Assembly: GCF_022201045.2 (NCBI RefSeq)
Contig: NC_068564.1
Span: forward strand, 26,441,001 to 26,505,000
Length of the DNA: 64,000 bases
Source: Citrus sinensis
Lineage: Eukaryota > Streptophyta > Magnoliopsida > Sapindales > Rutaceae
Direction of reading: 5' to 3'
Positions 44,265 through 57,155 of the stretch are shown here, piece by piece. A model generated the notes under the pieces. That model had not been told where the DNA came from. It ran no database searches and saw only the letters and a list, made by a program, of their open reading frames with translations. Position numbers and translations under genes: made by a program. Position 1 is the stretch's first letter; the number at the start of each line of letters is the position of its first letter.

Positions 44265-47200
44265 ATGGGACGAAATTTAAGCAATCATTCAGAATCCCCT
44301 GTTAGGGATCAAGGAGGGTCTTCTCGTAGGAGGAGTCTGTCTAGGAAGAGCCCTTCTCGAAGAGAAAGATCACCTGTGCTGCACAGAAGCTCGCATCGCG
44401 GAAGCTCTCCAGCAAGAGAGAAAGAGCGACATTCTAGTCGTGCTAAATCTCCAAAGCGTGCACAGTCACAGTCTCCGGTTTCTCGTTCACCCTCTCCACG
44501 TACGAGACGGTTAATGAGATCCCGAGATGAAAGAGAGCTGGGGAAAGTGACAGAGAGGGAACAGGAGAGAAATCATAGTAGGAAAAGTGACAGGGGAACG
44601 CATATTGGCAAATCATCCTCTCCTTCTCCACGTACAAGACGGCTGGCAAGAGCCCGTGATGAAGGAGATGCTGAAAGGGTGACTGAGAGGGATCATGAGA
44701 GAAATAATGGTAGGGAAAATGGTAAGGGAAAGCTTGGGGAAAGGACACGCTCTCCTGTTTCACGATCTCCTTCTCCTCGTACAAAAAGGTTGAGGAGAGC
44801 CCATGCTGAGAAAGATGCTGATAAACTGACGGAGAAAGAGCATGAGAGAAATCACAGCAGGACAAGTGATAAGGAAGCCCACTTACCTGTTTCTCGGTCT
44901 CCTTCGCCACATACAAAACGTTTGAGGAGAGCAGATGCGAAAGTGACAGAGAGAGAACGTGAAAACGATCATAGTAGAGCAAGTGATAAAGATATACATA
45001 GAGAAAGGGTTTCGGAGAGGGAAACTGGGAGTGAAAGAAAGGAAAGACGTGAAAGGGATTTTGAGGGTGACAGAGAGGGCAGGAAGTTGGGAAGAAATGA
45101 GGCCAGTAACCAGTCTTCCAGATCAAGACGTGATCGATCTACTTCTCCATTGGATCGACCCCCTAGGAGCAGGCATAGATCTCCTCAATCAGCTGATGGT
45201 TCTTGGGCTCGTCACGAGGTGTCTGGTGATATCCATCACTTTCTAAGCCTTTTTAGCTTCAAAATAGCATATGTTTGTATTTTGGAAAACTGTTACTCTG
45301 GGATCTTATGCACGTAACTGGCAGATGCCCTGTGTTTCTACCCTAATTTAATGCATCTAACCTGTACTCTGGGAGTGAAAATGTAAAAGTAGATATTAAT
45401 GCAAGATTTTGCTTATAAGCTTGAGTAAGAAATATACATAACAATAGCAGTACTCGGTGATTGGTCTGTGTATTCAGTTTCCTCCTAGCAGTTTCAATAA
45501 TATTTTTATGTCTAGAAATCAATGTGTTAATGAACCTTTGAGTCTACGTCAGATTTGCATCAGGATAATTGTATCGAGTTTTTGGCTTTCTTGCTGGGGG
45601 ACTCTTCTTTAAATTAGAGAAAACAAATGTTTTAAATGAATGTATTCGTTAAAGAATAATATTAGTAGATGATATTGCTATCATGCACAAGTAAAAGTGT
45701 CTGACTTAGTCATTTTTTCTTTTTTTCAGGTAATGAACTCCGGAGGAGCTGAATACAGGTGAGCTGCTTCTTGAACTCTGAACTTCTCTTATGCTTTTAT
45801 TGAGTGATGCTGCATCTTCTAGTTGTAAATTGTGCTTGTTGCCCTTTTTGGCATTTTAGTGACTCTAAAATAATTATTTCAAACAGATCTTTAGCATAGT
45901 ATTTCATTGTATTTGGGGGTTGAAAGTAAGATGAGTAACTTGTATCATTGAAAGGAATAATTTTGCATAAATCTAATAACTTAGGGTGCATCTGGCAGCT
46001 TGCTTTACACTATATTTCATTGCATTAAAATACTGTTCTTATGCTAACCCATGTTTGGCTGTAATTTATGGTTGCATTGTATTGCATTAAAAAAGTGGCT
46101 TGTACGTTGAAAGTTGTATAAAATAAACCTATTGGAGGGTAGGGTTTAGGCTGTATTGTATTAAAATACTGTTCATTTTTATATAAAATCATTGAACTTT
46201 TATTATTTAATAAATTATAGTAAATTTTTAAATTTATTAAATATTAATTTATGTTTACATCTAAAATAAAAAATTTAATTTAAATAATAATATAAAGATA
46301 GTAATAAACCTAAATATTTAATAAATAAATGATAATACACTATTTTACTTTCATTACATAAAATATTTTAATTATTTACTTTAAATACGTAATAAGTACA
46401 TTAATTTTATTAATCATTTATTATTTAATAAATAAAAATAAATTTATATAATTTATATTATATTATATGATATAATTATATATTATACTATATTATAATA
46501 TCTAATATATAGAAATAAGTTGTATTATAATATAATTATATTAATAATATAACTTAATATTGTTATATTTTCTTATTTAATAATATTATATTTTGTAAAT
46601 CATTGTTAACTTGTAAAAAATAATATAAAAAAATAATTATTTAATAGTTAATTTCAAATAGTAATAATCAAATCCTAAAATATTAATAGATTTAAATTAT
46701 ATTTTAACATTAATATAAAATAATACTATTTTATATATTACAGTCCATGCTACATCATTGCATTACAACTTAATGCAATGCACCCTAATGCAATACGGTG
46801 TGCCAAACACCCTTAATTTCCTAGTAGTGATACAATGTGCTCTGGTTGATTTGTAATTTTTTATAAACTTATAATATGTTGTAATTTTCTAGAAGTATGG
46901 AGATAAGATTGACAGAGAGCAGAATGTGTGTAATGTCAGCTGTTATGTGATTTTTTTATGTTTTCTCGGAATTGACTCCTTCGTGTTGACACTTTAAAGC
47001 CTCATTGTTATGCACATTTTATCCAATTGAAATTACTGAGATATCCTGAATATAAAAGTTGGATGGGAAAATTGGAAAATCAGGTGACTTTATGTGCCTG
47101 GAACTTTAGTGAAGTAATGCTGCGACAAGATCGAACTTATAATGGAACTTATAACTTATATACAAGATAAATCAACCAAAAGAAACCAAAAGGAAATTGA

Positions 47201-50200
47201 AAAGAATCACTCTGAAATAGAAGATTGAGGGAAGGTATCTTTGCAGGAATCCCTGAGAAAAAGATCTTCAGTAAAACTTCAATGATGTTTCCATTTGCTT
47301 TAGGGTCTAATGATCAGATTATGCTTATTTAGACTACAGTAAGATATTTTAAATGTGCATGATACCTCTTTATAATGCATGGTCTCGCCATATAAGTGGA
47401 CAAAAATCCTCTAAATCTGCTTTTCATTGTTGAAAAATATAATAGACTGATTTTGATGCTAATAGCATTGCTGTAGTTTTTGATGGGATGATGCCTACAT
47501 CTTTAGCAGGAATGATGATATTGATTCAGTGGCTCAAATGAAGGCTGCTGAGGAGGCCCTGCAAGCAAAAGAAAAGGTGGTTGTAGCTTTATTGGCTGGC
47601 CTTTTCGTTTACTTAGTTCTTTCTCTCTTTTGCTGGCAGTTATTTGTTCATTTATTTGGCCAATTTTTTTTTTGTAACTTGGGAGCTACTTGTGAATTAA
47701 TGATAATTTCTCTTTTCTACTTTGATCTCCGAGCATTAAGGTGTTGTACATTATTTCTGTGATAAATGTTTATCTGCTGTAACTTATTACTGTTGATTTC
47801 ATTGTCTTCCAAACTTGCAGCAAAAACCTTCATTTGAGCTCTCTGGAAAGCTTGCTGCTGAAACGAATAGATTTCGAGGTGAAATCCTCCTGCCTTTATT
47901 TTTATATGAGAAATCTGTCCACCTTGGTTGCTTTATCTTGGAGGGACTCTCTTTTATAATCTTAGCATGCATCAAGGCTTTTTCAAGACAGCTTCCTTAT
48001 TACCCTAATCTTGCCCAATTGCCTGTCATAAACTTACTCATCTGCTCGCGTTTGGTTGTTATTTGATGAAGTACTTCCATGTTTTTCAAATTCTATTTGT
48101 CTTCAAAATTACTTCTCACAATTTCTTCTTTAGACAAGATGCGTGCAGAGAGTAGCTGTTAGGTAGTGACAGGTCATCTGGCACTTTTGTTTTTGGCCTT
48201 GTGAAAGCTCCTCTAGAATTTCGCCTCAACGTACTATTGGCAGGAATTGTCCTGCATGGTTGTTTCTTAACAAAGGCCGAGATAGTCTGTGGGGGCCAAG
48301 CTCTTACTCATATTTGTTTAATTAGTTGTATCCTTTACACCATTACATATACTTGCTTTTGTTTTTCTTATTAAAAAAATAATAATAATAATAATAAAAA
48401 GTAGGAAGAATATCTTAAATGATCGATACATATATATGAATTTCTCTGTTCTAATCTCACTCTGCCACACGGATGTTACTCTGCCAGGTGTGACGTTACT
48501 TTTCAATGAACCCCCAGATGCTCGGAAACCTAGTGTAAGATGGAGACTTTATGTTTTTAAGGCTGGTGAAATGTTAAAAGGTATACAATTTTTCATGCAC
48601 ATGTTAAAGTTTATTATTTGTCCTTTGTCTGTGGAGCTCAGAGAGAGAGGGGGGGAGAGAGATCTTAGTGAGAGAGATGAATTCTTTTTATTGAGTCTCC
48701 TATATGTGTATGGAGCTTGATGATATTTGCTTGTTATTTCAAAGGAAAAACTTAGAAGTTTATTGAAACAATTGACCCAGAAACTTTTTAAATAATATAG
48801 TAAGTCAAAAATTTATGCTGTCACTAACAAGGCTGAATCTTGTCTTGTTAGGTTGAGTTGGTCAAAAACCATGCTGATATGATTGGGTGGATAGGGAGAA
48901 GCATCCTGTACCTTTTCCTGTTTGTAATGTGTGAATATAATTCCTGATTATTGAAGAAAGCTTGCAATCTGTTCATCTGATATCGTTGTGTTTCTAAGAT
49001 GTCTGCTCTCATTGACAGAACCTCTTTACATACATCGTCAAAGTTGTTACCTTTTTGGGAGGGAAAGAAGGGTAGCAGACATTCCGACGGATCATCCATC
49101 TTGCAGCAAACAACATGCTGTCATTCAATTCCGGTAGATCTGTGATTTGCATGATTTGCAGTTTATGTGGTTATTGATGTTCTGCGACATTATATACTAT
49201 GTTGATTCTGTTTTCCAGGCAAGTGGAGAAGGAGCAACCTGATGGTATGTTATCTAAGGAAGTAAGGTAGGAGCAATCTGAAGTATGTATACATGATCAG
49301 TTTGAAGATACTGTTTTTAGATTTAATATCTATTTGCCTATGTTTTCACTTTCAGGCCTTACATAATGGACCTTGGAAGCACAAATAAGACTTACCTTAA
49401 TGTAAAATCATCTTAATACTTAATTTCCATTTATTAATCTGTGTTTGCAATAACTTTTATCTGACATTTTATTTTGCATTTGCAGGATAATCCAATTGAA
49501 CCTCAACGTTATTATGAACTCTTTGAAAAAGACACCATTAAGTTCGGTAATAGCAGGTAGGGCACTGATCAATATTCATCGCAGGCTTTAAATTTGCTTT
49601 TGGTTTAATATAATATTCTTCTTTGTGCTGCAATGATAATGAAGTTTTTGAAAAGATACCATTTGTTTGATTGTATTAAGGTAAATTGTTGTTAATTTTT
49701 AATGTGCTTTCCATTTGCATGGATCATGATGTCATAACATGCTCATGCATCTAATTAAAATTGGAAGCTCCCTTCTATTAAAGCGTTCATTTGCTTTGCC
49801 TGATGTTGTAAACATTGGATACAAAAAGCAGAAGCTGCACCTGCCCACTCCTTCTGCCTTCTTTTCCCTTTTCCCTATGGAAAGTGGCCTTTTTGTTTTT
49901 TCCATTCATGTACTTTGATCATGTTTTAGTCTAGTTTAGCCAGTCAATAACTATCTGAATATTCTGGTAATTAGATGAGGCCTAGTTGTATTCTGCTTCA
50001 TAGTATAGGATGGGTTCTTAAAAGAAAAGACTACAGACTATTTCCCTTGGTCCATCATCTTTCAGGCTCTGGAATTTCGGTTTTCAGGGTCTGAAAGATG
50101 ATTGGCCCCTGGCCTTTGTTCGTTTTCTCGGATCTACAGCAATACAATATGGATGAAGCATTCATAGTCAAAATTAAGTCTAATACTTGTGGGGAACTTG

Positions 50201-50315
50201 TTTGCTTTCCTTGTATTTTCCTCTAGTGCTTCTAACCTTCCTTTTTTAAAAACATTTTTATGTGGAATTTTGCAGCCGCGAGTATGTATTATTGCATGAG
50301 AACTCGAATGATTGA
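44265..50315 (+). CDS. DDL: DAWDLE-like SR-rich, FHA-domain protein (SNIP1 family)
   Basis: Arabidopsis DAWDLE binds RNA and DICER-LIKE1 and supports miRNA biogenesis in the nucleus. Coding exons: 44265-45218, 45730-45758, 47510-47576, 47821-47878, 48488-48580, 49019-49133, 49219-49266, 49356-49401, 49486-49556, 50276-50315; 506 residues, phases all consistent. Exon 1 (residues 1-318) is an Arg/Ser/Glu-rich low-complexity region with about four tandem copies of a 45-residue repeat. The FHA domain follows: FGRERRVADIP (413-423) with GR at 414-415, SKQH at 430-433, and DLGSTNKTYLN from 460. The protein ends EYVLLHENSND. Exon 2 is only 29 nt. Intron 2 hosts a Tourist-like element and intron 5 a GA-rich tract (48645-48665). 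Confidence 0.93.
44470..45000 (+). repeat. Four tandem coding repeats in DDL exon 1
   Basis: Each unit of about 45 codons reads roughly SPVSRSPSPRTRRLxRA, an acidic/basic stretch, then TEREHERNHSR. Units start near 44471, 44611, 44751 and 44886. They are diverged in sequence but in phase, so copy-number change would keep the frame. Confidence 0.8.
45984..46812. mobile_element. Tourist-like (PIF/Harbinger) MITE in DDL intron 2
   Basis: TTA lies at both ends (45981-45983 and 46813-46815). Terminal inverted repeats are GGGTGCATCTGGCA and GGGTGTTTGGCA, imperfect. The interior is very AT-rich and contains further GCATTGCATTA words near both ends. At 829 bp it is long for a MITE. No transposase frame. 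Confidence 0.7.
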
Positions 50316-50399
50316 TTGGCATCAGGGGACTTTCTGCATGAAGGAGGTTCCTGATTTTTTCTTAGAAGAACTTAATAGCGCAACAAGAGTCGGGAGATG

Positions 50400-53300
50400 T
50401 TATCTTTCCGGGCTGTTCCCATCATGATCCGAAAGGCTTTCTGTAGAAGCAAACCATGTTTGATAATTTATGTTAGTGTATTATCATGCACTTTTCCTGT
50501 ACACATTTTCATAGAAATTATCACTTTAAACGAGTATAGTTAATTTTAATAGTATTCATGCTTGGATTGATAAGCATGCCGCCTGTTTAGTATTTTGCTA
50601 GTTGAGCAATTGTAACTTAAAAATTACAGTATTATATCTTGTTGTTTGTGATTTCAGAGCAAAACTGATTTTATCCCATACTTGGACAATGAAAAATCTG
50701 GGGATTAGGATCTTCTTTTAGTTTTTTTTTTTTTTTTTTTTTTTCCTTCTTCCCCTTCTATCCTCTCCTCTTCAAATTTAGTGATGGTTTAATTGTAAAT
50801 AAAGTGAAAAAATTGGTTTAACTATCAATATTGAAATTCAAAGCTTATTCTCGGCCATTGATTTAATTAGGAGAGGTTAGGAGAAAAAAAAAAAAAAATT
50901 TTGCTAGAAGAGGATCTTGTCTAAAATTTATAAAATCTATTTACTCAAAAGTTGGACTATAATACCAAATGAACACAAATATTTAAATATTAAAAAGACA
51001 CTACTGAGGTAGGAAGACGGTTATTGTTCAATGTTCATGTCATGGGACATCTTTAGAATTTTAAACATATTAAAATGATCCAAAGTACTTAATTAGCATG
51101 CTTAAGTAAATTAAAAAAAAATTAAAATTTATTCATCTTTTAAATTTGAAAAAAATATTATTTGTTAAAAATAATAGCAATAAATTTAACTAATTGGGAA
51201 CTCAATAACACAATTTGAGGTAGCTCAATTTGTAGAGGAAAATTTCCCTTAATAACAAGAGCCAAATTTCTTCCTCAAATTTCTCAAACAACACGAGCCA
51301 ATTTACTACAAATTTATTGCCTAAGAGGCAGAGAATTAATGTGAGTTTTATACATTTCGATCTCTAATTCTCTAATCATCACAACCTCTAACCGGGTATG
51401 AAAATTTTAAAAAATAATAATAAGTTAAGCAATAATCAATAAAGTTTGATAATTGAATAATAAAATACAAGTTTCTCATTTTTATTAGGAGAATAACTTT
51501 ACAAAAAAAAAGGGTGAAAATGACTGGGCGGTGGAGTGACCACTAGTATTTGGTTTTTATTAGTTATTGGCGGCGAAAGTCATGAAGAAGAAAAGGCAAA
51601 AATGAAAATAAAGAATTGGGAAGCATATTTTTTCATATTGAATGGTAGTTTTTATATATACACGTGGTGGTAGTTTTGTAAATTTTAATAATGATAATAA
51701 TTTTCTTTTATACGCGCGCACACACACACACACACACGACCTAGACAAAAAAAAAATCACCAACCTAGTGAGGGCACTACGTAGAATGAGCAAGCAAGCA
51801 TGTCCATTATTATTATTATTATTGCATTAAGAATTTGTGGAGCAAAAAGCATCGTAGTATTTTAATTGTTGGCCACGCTTTCTTCCGGTTAGTGAGTTCG
51901 GTTAGTATCATGATTGATGATGGTGTGAAGCTTTTAGTTAATTTTCCAATTATTACTCTAAACTTTTAAGCAATTAATTAATGCTTTTCAAGTTAGAGAT
52001 TTCATTGATGATCAATTAAATAATAGCATAGTTGAATTGTTTACGTCGGTGGGTTGGTTGGTTGGTCGGTCTAATACATACATGATGGTGGTTTAATTGA
52101 AGAATAGTGATATTTGATCCTTTCATTATATCTCATCATCCTTTATTTTTCATTTAAACTCATTAAAAATTTTAGGCTAATCTTTTATCTCTTTACGTAC
52201 TCTACTTAATCTTGAATTTATCCTTATTATATTTTTTTCTAAGCATCCACCACATAAAACTTATAAAATCAATTTCAAAAATTTTTTTTTTTATGGATCA
52301 CTATAATCTTTCTCTTTTTTCTTTTTTTTTTAAAAAAAAGTTTCATCCACCATTGTCGTAACCATAAAAAACAATTTGAGTATTGTAAAATAATTTCTTC
52401 TATGATTACAAGAGTAGAGAGTATACAATATTTGAGAAGAGAAAATAATTTTTTTTAAAAAAATTAGGATTTAAGAAAAAAATTGTTAAATTATAAATTA
52501 ATAAAAATTATCGTGTGGGTACACTTAAAAACTATTTACCATTTTAAGTCATTTCATATAAAGATAAAATAAGTGATAAGTAGGGACTAGTGAGATATAA
52601 TGAGAAATCAAATATTACAACTCTTAATTGAATCTGAACTTCTACTTAGAATTAAATAATGTTATCATGAACAAAAGTATCATAGAGCAATGACATTAAA
52701 AAGCTTATATAATTTAATTAAGTAATAAAAAATGGCTAGTGGCTAGTCCTAGCCTTTCTCTTTCTCCTTCTAATTATATAATACTTCGATTGAAATATAT
52801 TTTTCTTTCTCTAATTTATTCGTTTTACAAATATATTTTTCTAAAATTAGTGACGGTAAAATTTTGAGCTGTGTTATAAAAAAAAAAAAAATTGATTTAG
52901 CCGAATCTCAATAAAAGTTTAATTGTAAATATAGGTATAGAATTGCAACACATTAAAAAAAAAACTAATAAAAGTAAGTTTTCATCCACGAAATAATAAA
53001 AAGCATGCGTTATGTTTATGAGATAGCTAAGAGTAAGAAATAAGAAAGAATACTATTTTTTTTTTTTCTTTTGAATGATTTCAATTTAGGGCCTATTTGG
53101 AACTCTAGGTACATAAATTTATATCGCCCTCCTATTTTACTTTTGCAAAATCAGAATCGTTTATTAGGGCCAGTTGCTGATATCCCGACGACAGCGTCCT
53201 GAGTTTCGGCGGCATAAATTCTACTTTCTTCATTCACCGAATTTGCTTTTCTTTAGAAATGATCAATTCCACCTCCTGCAAGCCATCTTTATTATCACCT

Positions 53301-54950
53301 TCGGATGAAAAACAATTCTCCAACTTCACAAAAAACTATTTGATTTTGTATTCAGTGGTCACCAATTCTTCTTACAGAAGTCTTTCATTGTTACAGTTGC
53401 AAATGCTTGTAATGGTGACTTGAACAAAATAGAAAGAATTCACAAGAAATATAGATTAATTTAAGGAAATATGAACCTCCAAGACCAAGTATTAGTTATT
53501 CGAAAAATCAATAAACTCCAAAATACAACTTACAAAATTGTCAAAATAATAATAGTCATGACATTCTTTTTCAGTAATGTAAGACTTTTTAAATACAAGT
53601 TATCTTAGATTTACAAATCCGAAAAATAGCAAGCACTAAGCTTGTTCCCATATCGTGCTCCATAACTTAGACCATGACGCCACAAAGTAATGTCCCACTA
53701 CATTTGACTAATTAGACAAAAACTGCAAAAAAAAATAATAATAATAAATATATAAATAATAAAATATTAAGAGATCGTATCATTCATCGACTCCTCCATC
53801 AAAATTGCCAGGCTTTATGTCTCTCGCGGCCTCACCTGCGATGGTGTGTTTCCTGAAACAAGCTCTGACTTGCTCAATTTGGGCACCATCTTTAAAGAGC
53901 GGCATGCTGCTATAGAAACAGAAGATCAAAACTAGAAATCTGCCAAGCAATTCTGGAATTGGCTGTCCAGCCGCAGGACCAGCGATCTCAATAGACAGAT
54001 TTTTGGGCTATAAGAGGAGCAAGAGTTACGTTCGGCAGTATGATCCTAACGCACGTGTTATGTTATGTATAATTCAACTTATGTAGTGAATCATTAGTGC
54101 TCAATTAGGACAACTTGGGATTAGTTTTAATGATGTTGAGGCCATCACAGCTAAGATTTCTTGTGCCGAGTCCGAGAAGCTACTCGGTTACAATGTGTAG
54201 ATCGTTTCTTCTGACGATCGATCATTGGGTGCTTTCTGCAGCTGCAGGTGATTACGCAATTATTTTTAGGTCTACAAGAAATCTAAATACATGTGTTGAA
54301 AACATTAACTGGATTATCCATTTCTCATTCTACTCTTACCAATCCCTCCTCACCTAATATCCAAACTTGTTATAAGCATCAAAGTCCCTGCTAGAATGCG
54401 TCCACATGAACGCTTATCCTCTGTTCATGTTGCTGAATTCAATTTTTAGCAGTACATTATAAGCTAAATCAACAAAAGCCCACCACTGGCGTACCCCATT
54501 ACAGCTATTTTGCCGAGATATGCACCATCTATCGAGCATCAAACCCACCAAAATTCTCACATTAACGCATCAAATACAACAACCATCAAACAACTTTTAG
54601 TCGTCCCTAATTTTATAAACAAAAATCATACAACACGATGCCGTGAAAGGAAACTCACCCTTTTTCAGTGACGTGTTTTCCCCTGTTTTGTCACCCTTGT
54701 AGCTGCTGGGAGAGATTTTTGGAGCCGTTGGATCTGAATTAGATTTGATGGACGGACAGGGATGCCTGGGGGAAATTCGTGATGCTTTTAGTTGTCAATC
54801 GAACAGTCACCAATGATTAATTTGTCATCATTACTAACCGCCGAAAACCCAACCGTCACGATCGTTTATGGAAACATCACAACAAGTAATTTGCTTCTCC
54901 AGTAACTATTCCCATATATATAAAAAAAAAAAACACACACACACACAGCC
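50400..54950. other. AT-rich intergenic region with microsatellites and possible gene relics
   Basis: Between the DDL-like and F-box genes. Contains a CA run at 51719-51738, an ATT run at about 51807-51824 and a CA run at about 54932-54948 in the F-box leader. On the minus strand at 53918-53793 an acceptor-like TTTCTATAG precedes MPLFKDGAQIEQVRACFRK and a stop about 40 codons later; on the plus strand at 53985-54200 short coding-like words occur. These may be decayed exons, but I do not recognise them. Confidence 0.4.
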
Positions 54951-55012
54951 ACTGATTCTTGCATAAGTTTCCAAACAAAGAAAAAGAAAGAAAAACACAT
55001 TAATCCTTCATC

Positions 55013-56732
55013 ATGGCAGATAACGACGACGTGGACATGTTCTCCAAGTTAACGAACGATTTAGTCACCGTGATTATCTCTTACTTGCCCTTCAAAGAAG
55101 CAGCAAGAACAAGCATTTTGTCACGACGATGGCGCCACATTTGGCTTTCAACGAAAAAGATTGAGTTTCTTGAAAGCTTCTTCGTTAGAGATGATGACAA
55201 CGAAGAAACCAAACAGTTGCACAGGAGTCACTTCATAAATTTTGTTCATCAATGGATTGGACAATACAACGCAACCATTGTTAAAGCATTCCGCCTTGTG
55301 TTTTCGAGGCCTGTCAACTTTCTTGTGCAGAACTGTATCTCTTTCGCAATTGCGCGTGACGTGAAGGAGTTAGCCCTTGATTTTCATGATCCTTTGTGGC
55401 CAGAACATGGTTCGGAAAATCATGAAGCAGTGTTTGATTTGCCCATGCATGTTTACGGCCACGTGGGTCTTGAATCTTTGGAGTTGTTTTCTTGTAATAT
55501 TAATGCTTCTCGATTCAATAACTTCATTGCACTAAAGGAACTGTCTTTGGGCTGGATTCAACTAAGTGTGCAATCAATCAGAGAATTGTTGGTGCAGTGC
55601 CCATTCTTGGAGAGTTTGAGTTTGAAAAAATGTTGGGAAATAGAGTACCTTGATATCACTGTGCCTAATTTAAGGCTTAAAAGATTGGTCATTGATAAAT
55701 GCGATTTCAACCAATATAGGTATGAGATTGCGGCACCAAACTTAAGGTTCTGGAAATATTCTGGTACGGAGGGTATGTTTCGTGTCGAAAGACAGAACTT
55801 CCTGACTGAGGTAGAACTTGACTTTGCATTACAACCGGATTTTGATGAAGAAATTGGTGAATTTCTATATGAGCTCTTACGACAGCTTGAAATTGTTAGA
55901 GTTTTAACCGTGTGCAGTTTCTTGCTTCAGGTATCATCTTGAGTCCGTCTAATCTGTTCAAATGCCTTTTCCCGTTCTCATTTCTGAATTTGTTGCCTAT
56001 GATGATCAATTCTGGCTTTAACAATGCACGCAAATGGAAAATTTAAAAGCACTTTGATATGGCCACGTCATACTAAATGAATTTGTTTAAGAGTCAAGAA
56101 GCTATATATTTGGGATTTACATGAAACTCTTTGCTTATGAATTTTAGGTGATTCCTCATGCGGAGGAGCCATTCGGTATGACAGTTCCACTGGAGGTAAA
56201 GCATCTGACTCTGAATGCAGGCATGCACCCACATGAGTATTATGGAATCAACTTCATGCTCAAGAGTTGCCCTTCGCTACAAACTCTTACAATCAACATT
56301 GGTCCTGGCAGACGCTTTCCTGTAAGTAAAAGTTACACTAATGGTAAAAAATTGCTTTTAATGTTTTCTTAATTTTAGCAGTACTTCTTGATCTCAATGA
56401 GACATTTTGTTTCTTCTTCGGTTTGTCTGCAGAATTACAGACCTCCATTTGAATTGGACCCTGAAAAATGCTGGACTAAGAACATTGTACTCTATCCGTG
56501 CGTCACTTCAAGTCTTAGAGTTGTTAATGTGAGAGGTTTCAAGGGAACGATGACCGAAGCACGCTTTCTAAACTATCTGATATTCTTTGGAAACGTCTTG
56601 CAAGAATTGAATCTCTATCTTTCGGATGAAGTAGATGAAAATGGTGCAAACAGGGAAACATATCTGGGAAGAGCTCAACGCATGCAACAGTTCAAACGAG
56701 CCTCGGTTAACCTGAGCATATCAATATATTAA
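55013..56732 (+). CDS. F-box/LRR-repeat protein
   Basis: Likely substrate-binding subunit of an SCF ubiquitin ligase. Coding exons 55013-55930, 56148-56321 and 56433-56732; GT-AG introns; 463 residues. The F-box spans residues about 8-45 (KLTNDLVTVIISYLPFKEAARTSILSRRWRHIW). It is followed by irregular leucine-rich repeats (LESLELFSCN; LKELSLGW; CPFLESLSLKKCWEIEYL; LRLKRLVIDKCDF) and a C-terminal region starting LEVKHLTLNA and CPSLQTLTINIGPG, as in plant FBD/LRR-type F-box proteins. The family is large and fast evolving, so no symbol or target is offered. A CA repeat lies about 65-80 bp before the start. It is convergent with the SGP1-like gene, 423 bp between stop codons. Confidence 0.9.
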
Positions 56733-57155
56733 GAGGGCCTGTTCCATTCTGTCCTGACGTTACTAATCATATAGGTCTGCTTGATTCAAATAATTGACAT
56801 ACAAATACTAGTTTCTACACAGTAATGGAATTTGTTGGTGCAGTGGAATGTGATTGGATTGTTTGCCCTTACACAAATGTAAATGTTTCCTGGTACCGTT
56901 GATGTTAAACTTTTGAAATGCACGAAGAATCAACTGAAATCATATATTAATTCCTTGTGGCACTCAAGCACCCATGTGGCATCTGATTCCATGCCGAAAC
57001 AAGGACAGAATATTTAAAAAAGGACACCTAGGTGGGCTATGGAGTTAATTTTCTAGGAAAATATTGACTTGCTGCTATCTTTTGCCTTTTTCATTTTCTC
57101 TCTTTCTGGGTATGTACAAGAAAATGAAGAAAAATCATCACTGTGAAGTGAATTT

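Noticed and set aside
44443..45126. 227-codon minus-strand ORF
   Set aside because: Antisense of the repetitive Arg/Ser-coding exon 1 of the DDL-like gene; long only because of the biased composition.
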